Assembly: GCF_044335535.1 (NCBI RefSeq)
Contig: NZ_JBIQVZ010000001.1
Location: 62,001 to 126,000 of the forward strand
Reading direction: 5' to 3'
DNA: 64,000 bases
Origin: Mariniflexile sp044335535
GTDB taxonomy: Bacteria > Bacteroidota > Bacteroidia > Flavobacteriales > Flavobacteriaceae
Part shown: in pieces, positions 17,839-27,239 of the stretch
Numbering within the stretch: position 1 is the stretch's first letter
Layout of the letters: each line of letters starts with the position of its first letter
The notes under the pieces: model-generated
Told to the model about the DNA's origin: nothing
Databases searched by the model: none
The model's input: only the letters and a program-made list of their open reading frames with translations
Position numbers and translations under genes: made by a program

Positions 17839-18109
17839 TCGAAATAATAATTTAAATTCAAAAGTACAACTTACAATTATTTTCTATATGTTTGTAACTC
17901 ATAAAAAAATAAAATGCGTAACAACGTCACCATTTGTAAGATGCTATCAACTACTTCTCGTAAAAGAGGTCGGGCTTTTTATATATTTAGGTGATATAAT
18001 TATAAATTATTACAATATATAAAAGTCCGACTTCACAGTCGGACTTTTTATTTTTAGACAATCCCTTAGTCGATCATCGACTTTTTAAACATAATAAAAA
18101 AACTAACCA
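17839..18109. promoter_or_regulatory. Leader of the MFS gene with two tandem hairpins
   Basis: Upstream of the MFS transporter are two stems: AAAAGTCCGAC/GTCGGACTTTT (18021-18048, T-run after it) and AGTCGAT/ATCGACT (18068-18082, followed by TTTTT). An earlier word, GAGGTCGGGCTTTTT near 17966, could pair with the AAGTCCGAC arm. This could be a terminator for an upstream transcript or an attenuator of the transporter. No known riboswitch was recognised. Confidence 0.4.
18021..18048 (+). terminator. Strong terminator-like hairpin before the MFS gene
   Basis: An 11-bp perfect stem with loop TTCACA is followed by TTTATTTTTA. It lies 61 bases before the MFS start codon, so it is either the end of a short leader RNA or part of an attenuator. 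Confidence 0.65.
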
Positions 18110-19318
18110 ATGAAAACACTTTTTAATAACTATCTAAACACCTTTAAAGGCTTATCGGAAGAAATATGGTGGCTTGCCCTCATAACACTTATAAATCGGG
18201 CTGGCACTATGGTGATTCCCTTTTTGTCATTATACCTAAAGGAAGACTTGCATTTTACTGTAAGCCACGTAGGTTGGGTTATGAGTGCTTTCGGATTGGG
18301 TTCGGTAGCTGGTTCTTGGATTGGAGGTAAATTAACCGATAAAATTGGATATTATAAAGTAATGGTTAGAAGCCTACTATCGACTGGTGTTTTATTTATC
18401 GCTTTGCAATATTTAAATACGTTTACATCTATTTGCATTGGTATTTTTATAGTCATGCTTGTTGCTGATGCTTTTAGACCCGCTATGTTTGTGGCGTTAA
18501 ATGCTTATAGCAAACCTGAAAACAAAATACGGTCACTAACACTTATACGTTTAGCTATAAACTTAGGGTTTTCGGCAGGGCCTGCTATTGGGGGACTCAT
18601 TATTACAGGACTTGGGTATGCTGGTTTGTTTTGGGTTGATGGCATTACATGTATTATTGCTACCTTTTTGATGATTAAAGTGTTGCACCCTAAAAAAGCA
18701 AAAGTTTTAGATGTTATTGAAAATAATAATCCCGTTTCGGCATATGGCGATTCTGCGTTTATAATTTTCCTTGTAGCCATGGCATTATTTGGAATGGTGT
18801 TCTTGCAATATTTTTCAACCATAACTATTTACTATAAAGATGTCCATACACTAAGCGAACTTCAAATTGGACTTGTTTTAGGGCTAAACGGCTTTCTCAT
18901 TTTTATATTTGAAATGCCTTTAATCAAGTGGTTAGAAAATACTAACTACACAAAATTAGGATTGATGTCTTTTGGTGCTATTTTAACGGGTTTAAGTTTG
19001 CTTATATTAAATTTCACTACTTGGTCTGGAGTTTTAGTCGTTGGCATGCTTTTAATGACCATTGGCGAAATGATTGCTTTCCCGTTTTCTAATGCCTTTG
19101 CGGTTGAAAGAGCTAAAAAAGGAAATCAAGGGGAATACATGGCACTGTATTCCATATCGTTTTCAATTGCACATATTTTTGGGCATAACGCTGGTTTGCA
19201 AATGACTGCTGCCCTTGGGTTTGATAATACTTGGTATATAGTATCTATAATTGCACTTATTAGTGCCATCATTTTATTTGTTTTAAACCGAAATTTAAAC
19301 TTAAAACGATTACTATAA
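18110..19318 (+). CDS. MFS transporter, drug/solute exporter type
   Basis: A 402-residue major facilitator with about 11-12 membrane spans. The loop 2-3 motif is GSWIGGKLTDKIGYYKVM (family motif A, GxLaDrxGrr). The family resembles MdtG/YbcL-like exporters. It shares one base with the start of the VOC gene (TAATG), so the two are translationally coupled. The leader holds two hairpins that may control it. The substrate is unknown. Confidence 0.92.
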   Translation: MKTLFNNYLNTFKGLSEEIWWLALITLINRAGTMVIPFLSLYLKEDLHFTVSHVGWVMSAFGLGSVAGSWIGGKLTDKIGYYKVMVRSLLSTGVLFIALQYLNTFTSICIGIFIVMLVADAFRPAMFVALNAYSKPENKIRSLTLIRLAINLGFSAGPAIGGLIITGLGYAGLFWVDGITCIIATFLMIKVLHPKKAKVLDVIENNNPVSAYGDSAFIIFLVAMALFGMVFLQYFSTITIYYKDVHTLSELQIGLVLGLNGFLIFIFEMPLIKWLENTNYTKLGLMSFGAILTGLSLLILNFTTWSGVLVVGMLLMTIGEMIAFPFSNAFAVERAKKGNQGEYMALYSISFSIAHIFGHNAGLQMTAALGFDNTWYIVSIIALISAIILFVLNRNLNLKRLL

Positions 19319-19695
19319 TGAATTTAAACCAAATAACCATTCCTTCTTTAGATGTTGAAAAGGCTGCAACATTTTATAAAACTTTGGGACTGCATCTCAT
19401 CGTTAATGCACTTCCAAGGTATGTAAGGTTTGAATGTCCGGATGGAGATAGTACATTATCTATTCATAAAGCAGACGAACTACCAAGAGGTAATTGCATA
19501 TCGATTTATTTTGAAAATGAAAATATTGATGAAACTGTTTTACTTTTAAAACAAAAGGGAATTATTTTTATAAGCGAACCAGAAGATAAACCTTGGCTTT
19601 GGCGGGAAGCGCATTTAAATGATTTAGATGGCAACAAAATTATAATCTATCATGCTGGAAACAACAGAAAAAATCCTCCTTGGCGTGTAAAATAA
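19318..19695 (+). CDS. VOC (glyoxalase/bleomycin-resistance) family protein
   Basis: A 125-residue protein of two beta-alpha-beta-beta-beta modules, starting MNLNQITIPSLDVEKAA and ending with a DLDGNKIIIYH module that carries the conserved metal-site Glu/His pattern. Members bind or modify small molecules, including antibiotics. Overlap with the MFS stop codon suggests joint function in handling one compound. The substrate is unknown. Confidence 0.88.
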   Translation: MNLNQITIPSLDVEKAATFYKTLGLHLIVNALPRYVRFECPDGDSTLSIHKADELPRGNCISIYFENENIDETVLLLKQKGIIFISEPEDKPWLWREAHLNDLDGNKIIIYHAGNNRKNPPWRVK

Positions 19696-19707
19696 CATAT
19701 AAAAAAC

Positions 19708-20151
19708 CTATTTAACAGGCTTCACTTCTTTATAGCGTGTTACATGAGACAATACTATTTGCGTCTTTGTTTCACCATAAATAATAAGCTGATCTATAAA
19801 AGTTTCCAAGTGCTTTTGGTTTTTTAAAAGCACTTCCATAACTATATTTTCGTTACCGGTAATTCTGTAGCAATTTAAAACTTCGTCGAAGGTTTTAACT
19901 TTCTCTAAAAACGGTTTTAACTTACCAATAAACGCATGTAGGGTTATAATAGCTTTTAGCTGGTACCCCATATCTAATGGAGACACCACGGTTTTATATC
20001 CTAATATAATACCTGAATCTTCCATTCTTTTTATACGCTCTGAAACCGCTGGCGAGCTAATGCCCACTTGCCTGCCAATTTCGGCATTAGATTGTCGCGC
20101 ATTTTCCTGCAAACACCTTAAAATCTTCCAGTTAAGATTATCTAAATTCAT
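19708..20151 (-). CDS. Lrp/AsnC family transcriptional regulator
   Basis: A 147-residue regulator. The N-terminal helix-turn-helix (about residues 5-55, with SNAEIGRQVGISSPAVSERI) is followed by the ligand-binding RAM domain (about 65-145). It probably senses an amino acid. It is convergent with the VOC gene and divergent from the 131-residue protein at 20274, so it may regulate that gene or act elsewhere. Confidence 0.93.
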   Translation of the reverse strand: MNLDNLNWKILRCLQENARQSNAEIGRQVGISSPAVSERIKRMEDSGIILGYKTVVSPLDMGYQLKAIITLHAFIGKLKPFLEKVKTFDEVLNCYRITGNENIVMEVLLKNQKHLETFIDQLIIYGETKTQIVLSHVTRYKEVKPVK

Positions 20152-20273
20152 TTCGAAAGAAATTTAACTACAATAAATTAATATCTAAAGCAAATATACG
20201 TTTTTACTTTAAAATAAAAAGTTGTTTGTTGATTCTTGTGAGTAATTTTGATAAAGTTGCTTAGAAAAGAAAT

Positions 20274-20669
20274 ATGCTATCTAATACCCCATCAAACCTA
20301 TCGGAATTACCGATATATAAAAAAGCTATTGAGATATTTACCTTATCCCAAAGTATTTCTATGTATTTAAATCATGATTTGTCCGCTTTAAAAAGTGATG
20401 GTACAGAGGATATTAACATTTATTTTTCTGGTGACATCGTTCAGCAATCGGTATCATTAGCTCCAGAAATTGTTAATGCCGAAATGGAACGCTATACAGA
20501 TAGAAAGCATAAACATATTGCGTCTTTAAGACGTCTTACAAACATGCTTTATAAAAATTCGTATCGCTTGGAACATTCTAACAGCAACGGAAAAGACTTC
20601 TTGCCTATTTTACGTAACGAATTAAAAAAGTTCAAACAGTTGCAACGCAGTTGGATGTTGACTTTGTAA
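20274..20669 (+). CDS. Hypothetical 131-residue helical protein
   Basis: I do not know this family by name. It is predicted to be all-alpha, opening LPIYKKAIEIFTLSQSI and closing with a basic helix RNELKKFKQLQRSW. The helix pattern is reminiscent of four-helix-bundle (S23-like) proteins, but identity to them is not evident by eye. No signal peptide or membrane span. It is divergent from the Lrp gene. Confidence 0.75.
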   Translation: MLSNTPSNLSELPIYKKAIEIFTLSQSISMYLNHDLSALKSDGTEDINIYFSGDIVQQSVSLAPEIVNAEMERYTDRKHKHIASLRRLTNMLYKNSYRLEHSNSNGKDFLPILRNELKKFKQLQRSWMLTL

Positions 20670-20696
20670 TCACCCCCCTTGTAACAATACAAAAAA

Positions 20697-20725
20697 AATC
20701 CCTGTATTATTTTAATACAAGGATT
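20697..20725. terminator. Bidirectional terminator
   Basis: AATCC(C)TGTATTA and TAATACA(A)GGATT form a 12-bp stem with one mismatch and a TTT loop, flanked by A- and T-runs. It serves the 131-residue protein and possibly the small convergent frame to the right. Confidence 0.8.
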
Positions 20726-20754
20726 CTAAAAAAACAACTGAGAGTCTTGTTTTT

Positions 20755-20895
20755 TTAATCTAAAAACAGTGTATTGTTATTGCTTATTAAAGTCGCTTCT
20801 GTTTCAAAATATCTTTCAGATTTAATAATGTTTATTAACCAATCTAAGTGATTTTTTGATTGTCTCTTGAAATTGTATTTAAGTGTCGTTTCCAT
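20755..20895 (-). CDS. Putative 46-residue protein
   Basis: The short frame begins METTLKYNFKRQSKNHLDW and ends NNNTLFLD. It has normal codon usage, an A-rich leader and a terminator just after its stop. I do not recognise it. It is too short to be certain. Confidence 0.45.
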   Translation of the reverse strand: METTLKYNFKRQSKNHLDWLINIIKSERYFETEATLISNNNTLFLD

Positions 20896-21306
20896 AGGTG
20901 TAAATTTTAATTATTTGGGTAAATTGTGTTTAATAATTAACTTAAACATGATAAAATTACACTGGGAATCGATAATCAAAAAATTTCTTAACAAATATTA
21001 GTTCAAGGGGTTACATACGTCCATAAGTGGTTTTAATTTGCAAAAAAAGGCGATAAAAAACGCTATTAAAAAAGTTTGTTCATTGCAATTAATTAGCTAT
21101 TGATATTAAATTATAAAATCTATATATAGGACTCTATTTGATGGGCTCAAGTTATTAATGGTATATTTTACAGGTCTTTTTATCCTTTATATCTCAAACC
21201 AAATACTCCGCATCATTCACTTTAAAATCTTAATAATCCATTATTCTAAAAGATGTATTTTTCACAAAGAATTTTCTTTTCTTTAATTGAAAAATTTGGC
21301 GTTTTT
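20896..21306. other. 411-base AT-rich intergenic region
   Basis: No gene is visible. There is a weak inverted repeat TTAATTATT/AATAATTAA (20910-20941), probably at the promoter of the small frame, and a weak GGCG...CGCT hairpin near 21050. Confidence 0.4.
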
Positions 21307-24300
21307 TTACATATTCCTTCTATACTGTCCACCTACTTCAAATAAAGCATTTGTGATTTGCCCTAATGAGCATACTTTACAAACTTCCATTAAAGCTTCA
21401 AAAACATTTTCGTTATGAATTGCTTTTTGCTGAAGGTCTTTCAAAAGAGCTTCAGTATCATGAGCATCGTGAAGATTTTCTAATGTTTTTATTTGAAACT
21501 GCTTTTCTTCTTCGGTAGCACGAATAACTTCCACAGGTAAAACCGTTGGCGACCCTTTACTACTTAAAAAGGTATTCACACCAATTATTGGAAACGCGCC
21601 GTTGTGCTTCAAGGTTTCATAATACAAGCTTTCTTCTTGTATTTTACTGCGTTGGTACATGGTTTCCATAGCACCCAAAACACCGCCGCGTTCGGTAATT
21701 CTGTCGAATTCCAAAAGAACGGCTTCTTCTACCAAATCGGTTAATTCCTCAATAATAAACGAGCCTTGAATGGGGTTTTCGTTTTTTGCTAATCCTAATT
21801 CTTTATTTATTATTAGCTGAATAGCCATAGCTCGACGCACCGATTCTTCAGTTGGCGTGGTAATGGCTTCGTCATACGCATTGGTATGTAGCGAATTACA
21901 ATTATCGTATATGGCATACAAAGCTTGTAATGTGGTTCGGATGTCGTTAAAATCGATTTCCTGTGCATGTAAACTTCTACCAGAGGTTTGAATATGGTAT
22001 TTTAGCATTTGGGCACGTTCGTTAGCACCATACTTAAGCTTCATGGCTTTGGCCCAAATTTTTCTGGCTACACGACCTATTACAGCATATTCGGGATCGA
22101 TTCCATTTGAGAAAAAGAACGATAAGTTGGGACCGAATTTATTAATATCCATGCCACGACTTAAATAATATTCCACGTAAGTGAAGCCATTAGATAAGGT
22201 TAAAGCCAGTTGTGTTATAGGGTTGGCACCTGCTTCGGCAATGTGGTACCCAGAAATAGACACCGAATAGAAATTACGAACATTATTTTTAATAAAATAC
22301 TCCTGCACATCGCCCATTAAGCGCAGTGCAAACTCCGTGGAGAAAATACAGGTATTTTGGGCTTGGTCTTCTTTTAAAATGTCCGCTTGTACCGTACCGC
22401 GAACTTGCGTAATGGTTTTTGTTTTTATCTTTTCGTAAACCTCTTTTGGTAACACTTGGTCTCCTGTAACACCTAAAAGCATCAAGCCCAAACCATTATT
22501 CCCTGAGGGCAATTCACCATTATATTTAGGGCGTACCTTACCTTTATAAAGTTTCGCTATTTTGGTTTCAACCTCTGCTTCCAATCCATTTTCACTAATA
22601 TAAACTTCACATTGTTGATCTATGGCTGCATTCATAAAATATCCTAAAAGCATCGGAGCAGGTCCATTAATAGTCATACTAACCGAAGTCATAACATCAA
22701 ACAAATTAAAACCAGAATACAATTTCTTAGCATCATCCAAACAACAAATACTTACACCGGCATTACCTATTTTTCCATAGATATCGGGACGTAAATCGGG
22801 GTCACTTCCATAAAGCGTCACACTATCAAAAGCAGTGGACAACCGTTTTGCAGGCAAACCCGCACTTACATAATGAAAACGTTTATTGGTACGCTCTGGA
22901 CTTCCTTCGCCTGCAAACATGCGCGCAGGATCCTCTCCCATTCTTTTAAAAGAATATAATCCTGAAGTATATGGGAATTCCCCCGGCACATTTTCTTGCA
23001 ATACCCATTTTAAAATATCGCCCCAAGCTTGATATTTAGGCAGAGCTACTTTGGGAATTTGTAAATGCGAAAGTGACTCTGAATGGGTTTCTATTTTTAT
23101 GTCTCTTTCACGAACTTTAAATGTGTAAACAGGGTGTTTATATGTATTTACTTTTTCGTCCCAGCCAGTGATAACTTCCCAATTATAAGGGTCTAGGTTT
23201 AGTTTTACTCGGTTGAATTCCTTAAACAACAGATCTAAAAAGTTTTTATCATTATCAGTCTGAACCTGTCGAAAACTTGTATCATCAATGCCATGCTTCG
23301 ACAAGCTCAGCAAGACACCCGAAACCGATTCAATAGTTTTATAAATACCGTAAAGCCTTTGTGCGACTTCAACTTGTTCATTTGCTTTAGCATCATACGC
23401 CCGATTGTTCTCGGCGATTTCAGATAAATAACGTGTTCTTGACGGTGGAATAACAAAAACCTTTTCACTCATTTCATTTGAAATGGTGAAGGTTGATTGC
23501 AAATCTGCTGAAGTTTTCTCAACCAACTTATCCATAACCGCCTTGTAAAGCGTATTCATTCCTGGGTCGTTAAATTGTGAAGCAATCGTACCAAAAACCG
23601 GTAATTGTTCTTGAGGCACATCCCAAAGATTATTATTACGCATGTACTGCTTTTTTACATCACGCAACGCATCTAAAGCTCCTCGCTTATCAAATTTATT
23701 TATAGCTACTAAATCGGCAAAATCAAGCATATCTATTTTTTCCAACTGGGTTGCAGCACCAAATTCTGGTGTCATAACATATAACGACACATCGCTATGC
23801 TCTATAATTTCGGTGTCCGATTGTCCAATTCCAGAAGTTTCTAAAATAATTAAATCGTATTCGGCAGCTTTCAGTACTTCAATAGCCTCGTGTACATACT
23901 TTGACAGCGCCAAATTAGATTGACGTGTCGCCAAACTACGCATATAAACGCGTGGATGGTTTATGGCATTCATACGGATTCTATCGCCTAAAAGCGCTCC
24001 ACCTGTCTTTCGTTTTGAAGGGTCTACCGAAACAATTCCAACCGTTTTCTCAGGGAAATCAACTAAAAATCGTCTTACCAATTCGTCTACCAAACTAGAT
24101 TTTCCTGCACCACCGGTTCCGGTTATTCCTAATACGACTCCTCCTAACTTCTCCGAAGAAGAGAAATCTGTTGGTTTAAAAATTTCCGTAAACTCTTGAT
24201 GTCTATTTTCAGCTAAACTGATTAATCTAGCAATGGTATTGATTTCTTTATTTTTTAAAGATGTTTCAATTCCTTTCCCTTTAGGAAGGATTAGGGCTGG

Positions 24301-24741
24301 AATAGGATTATCCGATTGCTTTACCAAATCGTTAATCATGCCTTGCAAGCCCAACTCACGACCATCGTCTGGCGAATAAATTCGAGCTATTCCATACGTC
24401 ATCAATTCTTTAATTTCGGAAGGCAAGATAACACCGCCACCGCCTCCAAAAATTTTTATATGCTCTGCACCCTTTTCCTTTAACAAATCAAACATGTATT
24501 TAAAATACTCGTCGTGTCCGCCTTGATACGAAGTTAAGCAAATAGCATTAACATCCTCTTGAATGGCCGTATTCACCACTTCCTCCACGCTTCTGTCATG
24601 CCCTAAATGAATCACTTCCACACCTGTCGCCTGAATAATACGACGCATAATATTTATGGATGCATCGTGTCCATCAAATAAAGATGCCGCAGTTACAATT
24701 CTAATTTTATGCTTTGGTTTATAAGGTGCTATCTGCATCAT
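21307..24741 (-). CDS. icmF: Fused isobutyryl-CoA mutase IcmF
   Basis: An adenosylcobalamin-dependent acyl-CoA mutase of about 1144 residues that carries its own G-protein chaperone. Order of domains: B12-binding with DGHDAS (the His ligand DxHxxG-like motif, about residue 25) and GGGGVI; MeaB-like GTPase with P-loop GTGGAGKSS (about 207-215); mutase TIM barrel (about 540-1140). The substrate segment reads FPYTSGLY. Phe in this position is typical of isobutyryl-CoA rather than methylmalonyl-CoA mutases. I take the start at 24741 (MMQIAPYKPK); an ATG at 24759 is also in frame. A repeat-like insert lies at 23256-23316. Confidence 0.93.
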   Translation of the reverse strand: MMQIAPYKPKHKIRIVTAASLFDGHDASINIMRRIIQATGVEVIHLGHDRSVEEVVNTAIQEDVNAICLTSYQGGHDEYFKYMFDLLKEKGAEHIKIFGGGGGVILPSEIKELMTYGIARIYSPDDGRELGLQGMINDLVKQSDNPIPALILPKGKGIETSLKNKEINTIARLISLAENRHQEFTEIFKPTDFSSSEKLGGVVLGITGTGGAGKSSLVDELVRRFLVDFPEKTVGIVSVDPSKRKTGGALLGDRIRMNAINHPRVYMRSLATRQSNLALSKYVHEAIEVLKAAEYDLIILETSGIGQSDTEIIEHSDVSLYVMTPEFGAATQLEKIDMLDFADLVAINKFDKRGALDALRDVKKQYMRNNNLWDVPQEQLPVFGTIASQFNDPGMNTLYKAVMDKLVEKTSADLQSTFTISNEMSEKVFVIPPSRTRYLSEIAENNRAYDAKANEQVEVAQRLYGIYKTIESVSGVLLSLSKHGIDDTSFRQVQTDNDKNFLDLLFKEFNRVKLNLDPYNWEVITGWDEKVNTYKHPVYTFKVRERDIKIETHSESLSHLQIPKVALPKYQAWGDILKWVLQENVPGEFPYTSGLYSFKRMGEDPARMFAGEGSPERTNKRFHYVSAGLPAKRLSTAFDSVTLYGSDPDLRPDIYGKIGNAGVSICCLDDAKKLYSGFNLFDVMTSVSMTINGPAPMLLGYFMNAAIDQQCEVYISENGLEAEVETKIAKLYKGKVRPKYNGELPSGNNGLGLMLLGVTGDQVLPKEVYEKIKTKTITQVRGTVQADILKEDQAQNTCIFSTEFALRLMGDVQEYFIKNNVRNFYSVSISGYHIAEAGANPITQLALTLSNGFTYVEYYLSRGMDINKFGPNLSFFFSNGIDPEYAVIGRVARKIWAKAMKLKYGANERAQMLKYHIQTSGRSLHAQEIDFNDIRTTLQALYAIYDNCNSLHTNAYDEAITTPTEESVRRAMAIQLIINKELGLAKNENPIQGSFIIEELTDLVEEAVLLEFDRITERGGVLGAMETMYQRSKIQEESLYYETLKHNGAFPIIGVNTFLSSKGSPTVLPVEVIRATEEEKQFQIKTLENLHDAHDTEALLKDLQQKAIHNENVFEALMEVCKVCSLGQITNALFEVGGQYRRNM
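23256..23316. repeat. Inverted-repeat insertion within icmF
   Basis: AGTCTGAACCTGTCGAA and the inverse of TTCGACAAGCTCAG pair with few mismatches. These words match the CTGAACCTGTCGAA/TTCGACAAGCTCAG repeats of flavobacterial intergenic DNA. The insert keeps the frame and encodes about 20 residues (LSLSKHGIDDTSFRQVQ) in the linker between the GTPase and mutase domains. Confidence 0.55.
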
Positions 24742-24856
24742 TTTTAAAAATATTGACATATATGGTTCAAATTTACGAAATATTCAAAAAAACACATCAT
24801 TTTCAAACGATTATATAAAATTATAATCACTCATTATACGTATCTAATTTTTAGGT

Positions 24857-24864
24857 TAATTTTG
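24857..24864 (+). promoter_or_regulatory. Predicted -7 element of purU
   Basis: TAATTTTG fits TAnnTTTG and lies 22 bases before the purU start, the same distance as at ilvE. No -33 element is clear. Confidence 0.4.
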
Positions 24865-24886
24865 GACTTAAATTATTTTAAACTAA

Positions 24887-25741
24887 ATGCAAAAGATTAC
24901 CATTTTAATTCACTGTAAAGACCGCCCGAATATTATTGCTTCCGTAACTAATTTTATTGCCGAAAAACAAGGTAATATTGTTTATATAGACCAGCATGTT
25001 GATAGGGAGCAAAACATTTTTTTTATGCGTTTAGAAAGTGAATTTATTCATGAATCTTTTACTGCTGATGGATTTAGAGAAGCTTTTAAAAGTACATTAG
25101 CCGATACTTTTGGAATGAAATGGCGTATTTATTCGTCGGCAAGAAAACCTAAAATGGCCTTATTTATTTCTAAATACGACCACTGTTTATATGATTTATT
25201 GGGACGTTATAATTCAGGAGAACTAAATTTAGAAATCCCTTTTATAATTAGTAATCATTTAGATTTAAAACCGATTGCCGATAATTTTAAAATTCCTTTT
25301 TTCCACGTTCCTGTTACCAAAGACACAAAGGAAGAAGCAGAGCAAAAGCAATTGGAAATATTAGATAGACATCAAATTGATTTTATTGTTTTAGCGAGGT
25401 ACATGCAAATTATTCCTGAAAAAATAATTGCTAAATATCCTAATAAAATAATTAACATTCACCATTCATTTTTGCCTGCTTTTGTGGGTGCAAAACCATA
25501 CCATTCGGCATTTAAACGTGGTGTGAAAATTATTGGCGCCACGAGCCATTATGTGACCGAAGAGTTAGATGCGGGGCCTATTATAGACCAAGGCGTTACC
25601 CGTGTGTCGCATTCACATTCTATTGAAGACTTAATTGCCAAAGGGCGAGATTTGGAAAAAATAGTATTGGCCAACGCAGTTAAACTACACACTAACAGAA
25701 AAGTCATGGTTTACAATAATAAAACAGTTATTTTCTCTTAA
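24887..25741 (+). CDS. purU: Formyltetrahydrofolate deformylase
   Basis: A 284-residue enzyme that hydrolyses 10-formyl-THF to formate and THF, supplying formate for purine synthesis and balancing one-carbon pools. An N-terminal ACT domain (about 1-80) is followed by a GART-like hydrolase domain (about 85-284) with the motif NIHHSFLPAFVGAKPYH, whose catalytic His and Asn are conserved, and the downstream Asp in ELDAGPIIDQ. It is a single gene divergent from icmF. Confidence 0.97.
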   Translation: MQKITILIHCKDRPNIIASVTNFIAEKQGNIVYIDQHVDREQNIFFMRLESEFIHESFTADGFREAFKSTLADTFGMKWRIYSSARKPKMALFISKYDHCLYDLLGRYNSGELNLEIPFIISNHLDLKPIADNFKIPFFHVPVTKDTKEEAEQKQLEILDRHQIDFIVLARYMQIIPEKIIAKYPNKIINIHHSFLPAFVGAKPYHSAFKRGVKIIGATSHYVTEELDAGPIIDQGVTRVSHSHSIEDLIAKGRDLEKIVLANAVKLHTNRKVMVYNNKTVIFS

Positions 25742-25783
25742 TTACCTATATTTACCATTCTTAAAACCCCAAATTTAGAAATC

Positions 25784-26488
25784 ATGATTCGTAAAATTTT
25801 AGTAGTTCTTTTAGTTTTAAACATTACTGCCTGTGCAGAATTACAACAAGTTGTTAATCAATTACCACAAGGTGTAGGTATTGGAAATGATGAAATTGCT
25901 GCGGGCTTAAGACAAGCCTTGGATTTTGGTATTGAAAAACAAGTTACAAAGCTGACCCAAACCGATGGGTTTTATAAAAATGACTTGGTTAAAATTTTAT
26001 TACCCGAAGAATTACAAAAAGTTGATAAGGGCCTTAGAGATATTGGTTTAAGCAAGTTAGCCGATGAAGGCTTAAAAGCACTAAACAGAGCTGCCGAAGA
26101 TGCCGTTAAAGAAGCAACCCCTATATTTGTTGACGCCGTTAAAGGCATAACTTTTGCCGACGCCAAAAACATATTAATAGGTAAAGACGATGCAGCGACC
26201 CAATATTTAAACAGTAAAACCCAAACCGCTTTATACGCAAAGTTCAATCCTGTAATAAAAAATTCGTTTAGTAAAGTGGGTGCCGATGAAATTTGGACCA
26301 ATCTTATAAATAAATATAACAGCATTCCATTTACTGCGGATGTAAATCCGGATTTAACAGATTATGTAACTAATGAAGCTTTAAAAGGTGTTTATACCAT
26401 GATTGCTGTTGAAGAGAAAGAAATTCGCAACAATCTATCCTCTAGGACTACCGCTTTATTAAAGAAAGTGTTTGCTCTGCAAGATTAA
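25784..26488 (+). CDS. DUF4197 lipoprotein
   Basis: A 234-residue protein with a lipoprotein signal (lipobox NITAC, Cys17). The domain is mostly helical, with the family-typical AGLRQALDFGIEKQV and, later, FADAKNILIGKDDAATQYL. DUF4197 proteins are common in Bacteroidota and Proteobacteria, with unknown function. It starts 42 bases after purU on the same strand and may be co-transcribed. Confidence 0.92.
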   Translation: MIRKILVVLLVLNITACAELQQVVNQLPQGVGIGNDEIAAGLRQALDFGIEKQVTKLTQTDGFYKNDLVKILLPEELQKVDKGLRDIGLSKLADEGLKALNRAAEDAVKEATPIFVDAVKGITFADAKNILIGKDDAATQYLNSKTQTALYAKFNPVIKNSFSKVGADEIWTNLINKYNSIPFTADVNPDLTDYVTNEALKGVYTMIAVEEKEIRNNLSSRTTALLKKVFALQD

Positions 26489-26610
26489 AAGGCATAAAAA
26501 ACAGCGTTTTTTATTGACTTTTTTCTAGTGGTTGAAAAATAAATTAAATATTTTTTCTTATTTATGAATAAAAAAATGTATATTTAATCAACTGTTATTC
26601 AGTCGTATAT

Positions 26611-26802
26611 ATGAGTATCAATGATATCATAAAAAATCGTCAAAAAAAACTCGATGAGCGATATAAAGAGCTGATGGAGCAGGCATACAATTTCCGTCAA
26701 ACAGATTCAGAACTTAGCGATCTTGCCGAATTTCGCGCCATGCGACTACTTAACAAGTTAAATACACTTCGATATTTTTCAAGAAATCAAGTAAAATCTT
26801 AA
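26611..26802 (+). CDS. Hypothetical 63-residue helical protein
   Basis: Highly charged and predicted to be all-helical (MSINDIIKNRQKKLDERYKE and then RAMRLLNKLNTLRYF). No signal or membrane span. It could be a small cytosolic regulator. I do not recognise the family. Confidence 0.6.
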   Translation: MSINDIIKNRQKKLDERYKELMEQAYNFRQTDSELSDLAEFRAMRLLNKLNTLRYFSRNQVKS

Positions 26803-26918
26803 TCTAAAGAATTCCTCGGGGATTGTTCGTTTCAAGAAATTTGTTTAGTTTCATTTTTTTATTAATTCTTTAACTTTTTAGTTACATCTAAAACCCATAA
26901 ACTTCCGTACTTTATATA

Positions 26919-27078
26919 AAACTCATTTAAAGTTTTTCAATTTGCTAAAAAATTGCTGATTTCAGTTCTGTTTTTGCCTTTTCTTCCTTCCGTAGCGCTG
27001 CTATGCAACTCAAAAAAGCCTTCAACAGAACTGAAATCCCCTAATTTTCGCTTAAATTCAAAAACTTTAAGTGAATTC
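26919..27078. repeat. Dispersed palindromic repeat, copy C (long form)
   Basis: The outer arms (AAACTCATTTAAAGTTTTT and the inverse of AAAAACTTTAAGTGAATTC) enclose an inner perfect 15-bp stem GATTTCAGTTCTGTT/AACAGAACTGAAATC (26958-26972 with 27024-27038). This presents the 49-base core 26978-27026 as its loop. The core differs from copy B at two positions. It lies between the convergent 63-residue gene and the BtuF-like gene. Confidence 0.85.
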
Positions 27079-27092
27079 ATAAAAAAGAAGTT

Positions 27093-27239
27093 ATGAGTCC
27101 ACATTTTTGTAAAGTTGGCAGAATTAAACCCAATCTAAACAAGTTAATTAGCCTAAAGGAATCTGAAAACATCATTCCAAACTCTGTTGAAGATGTTATT
27201 AAAGTTGATTATTGTGAAGGTTTAAACGCAACTGTTTAA
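27093..27239 (+). CDS. Doubtful 48-residue frame
   Basis: The frame begins MSPHFCKVGRIKPNLNKL and looks protein-like in composition. It overlaps the 3' end of the BtuF-like gene by 41 bases on the opposite strand and follows the repeat copy closely. It could be a gene remnant. I cannot confirm it is translated. Confidence 0.25.
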   Translation: MSPHFCKVGRIKPNLNKLISLKESENIIPNSVEDVIKVDYCEGLNATV

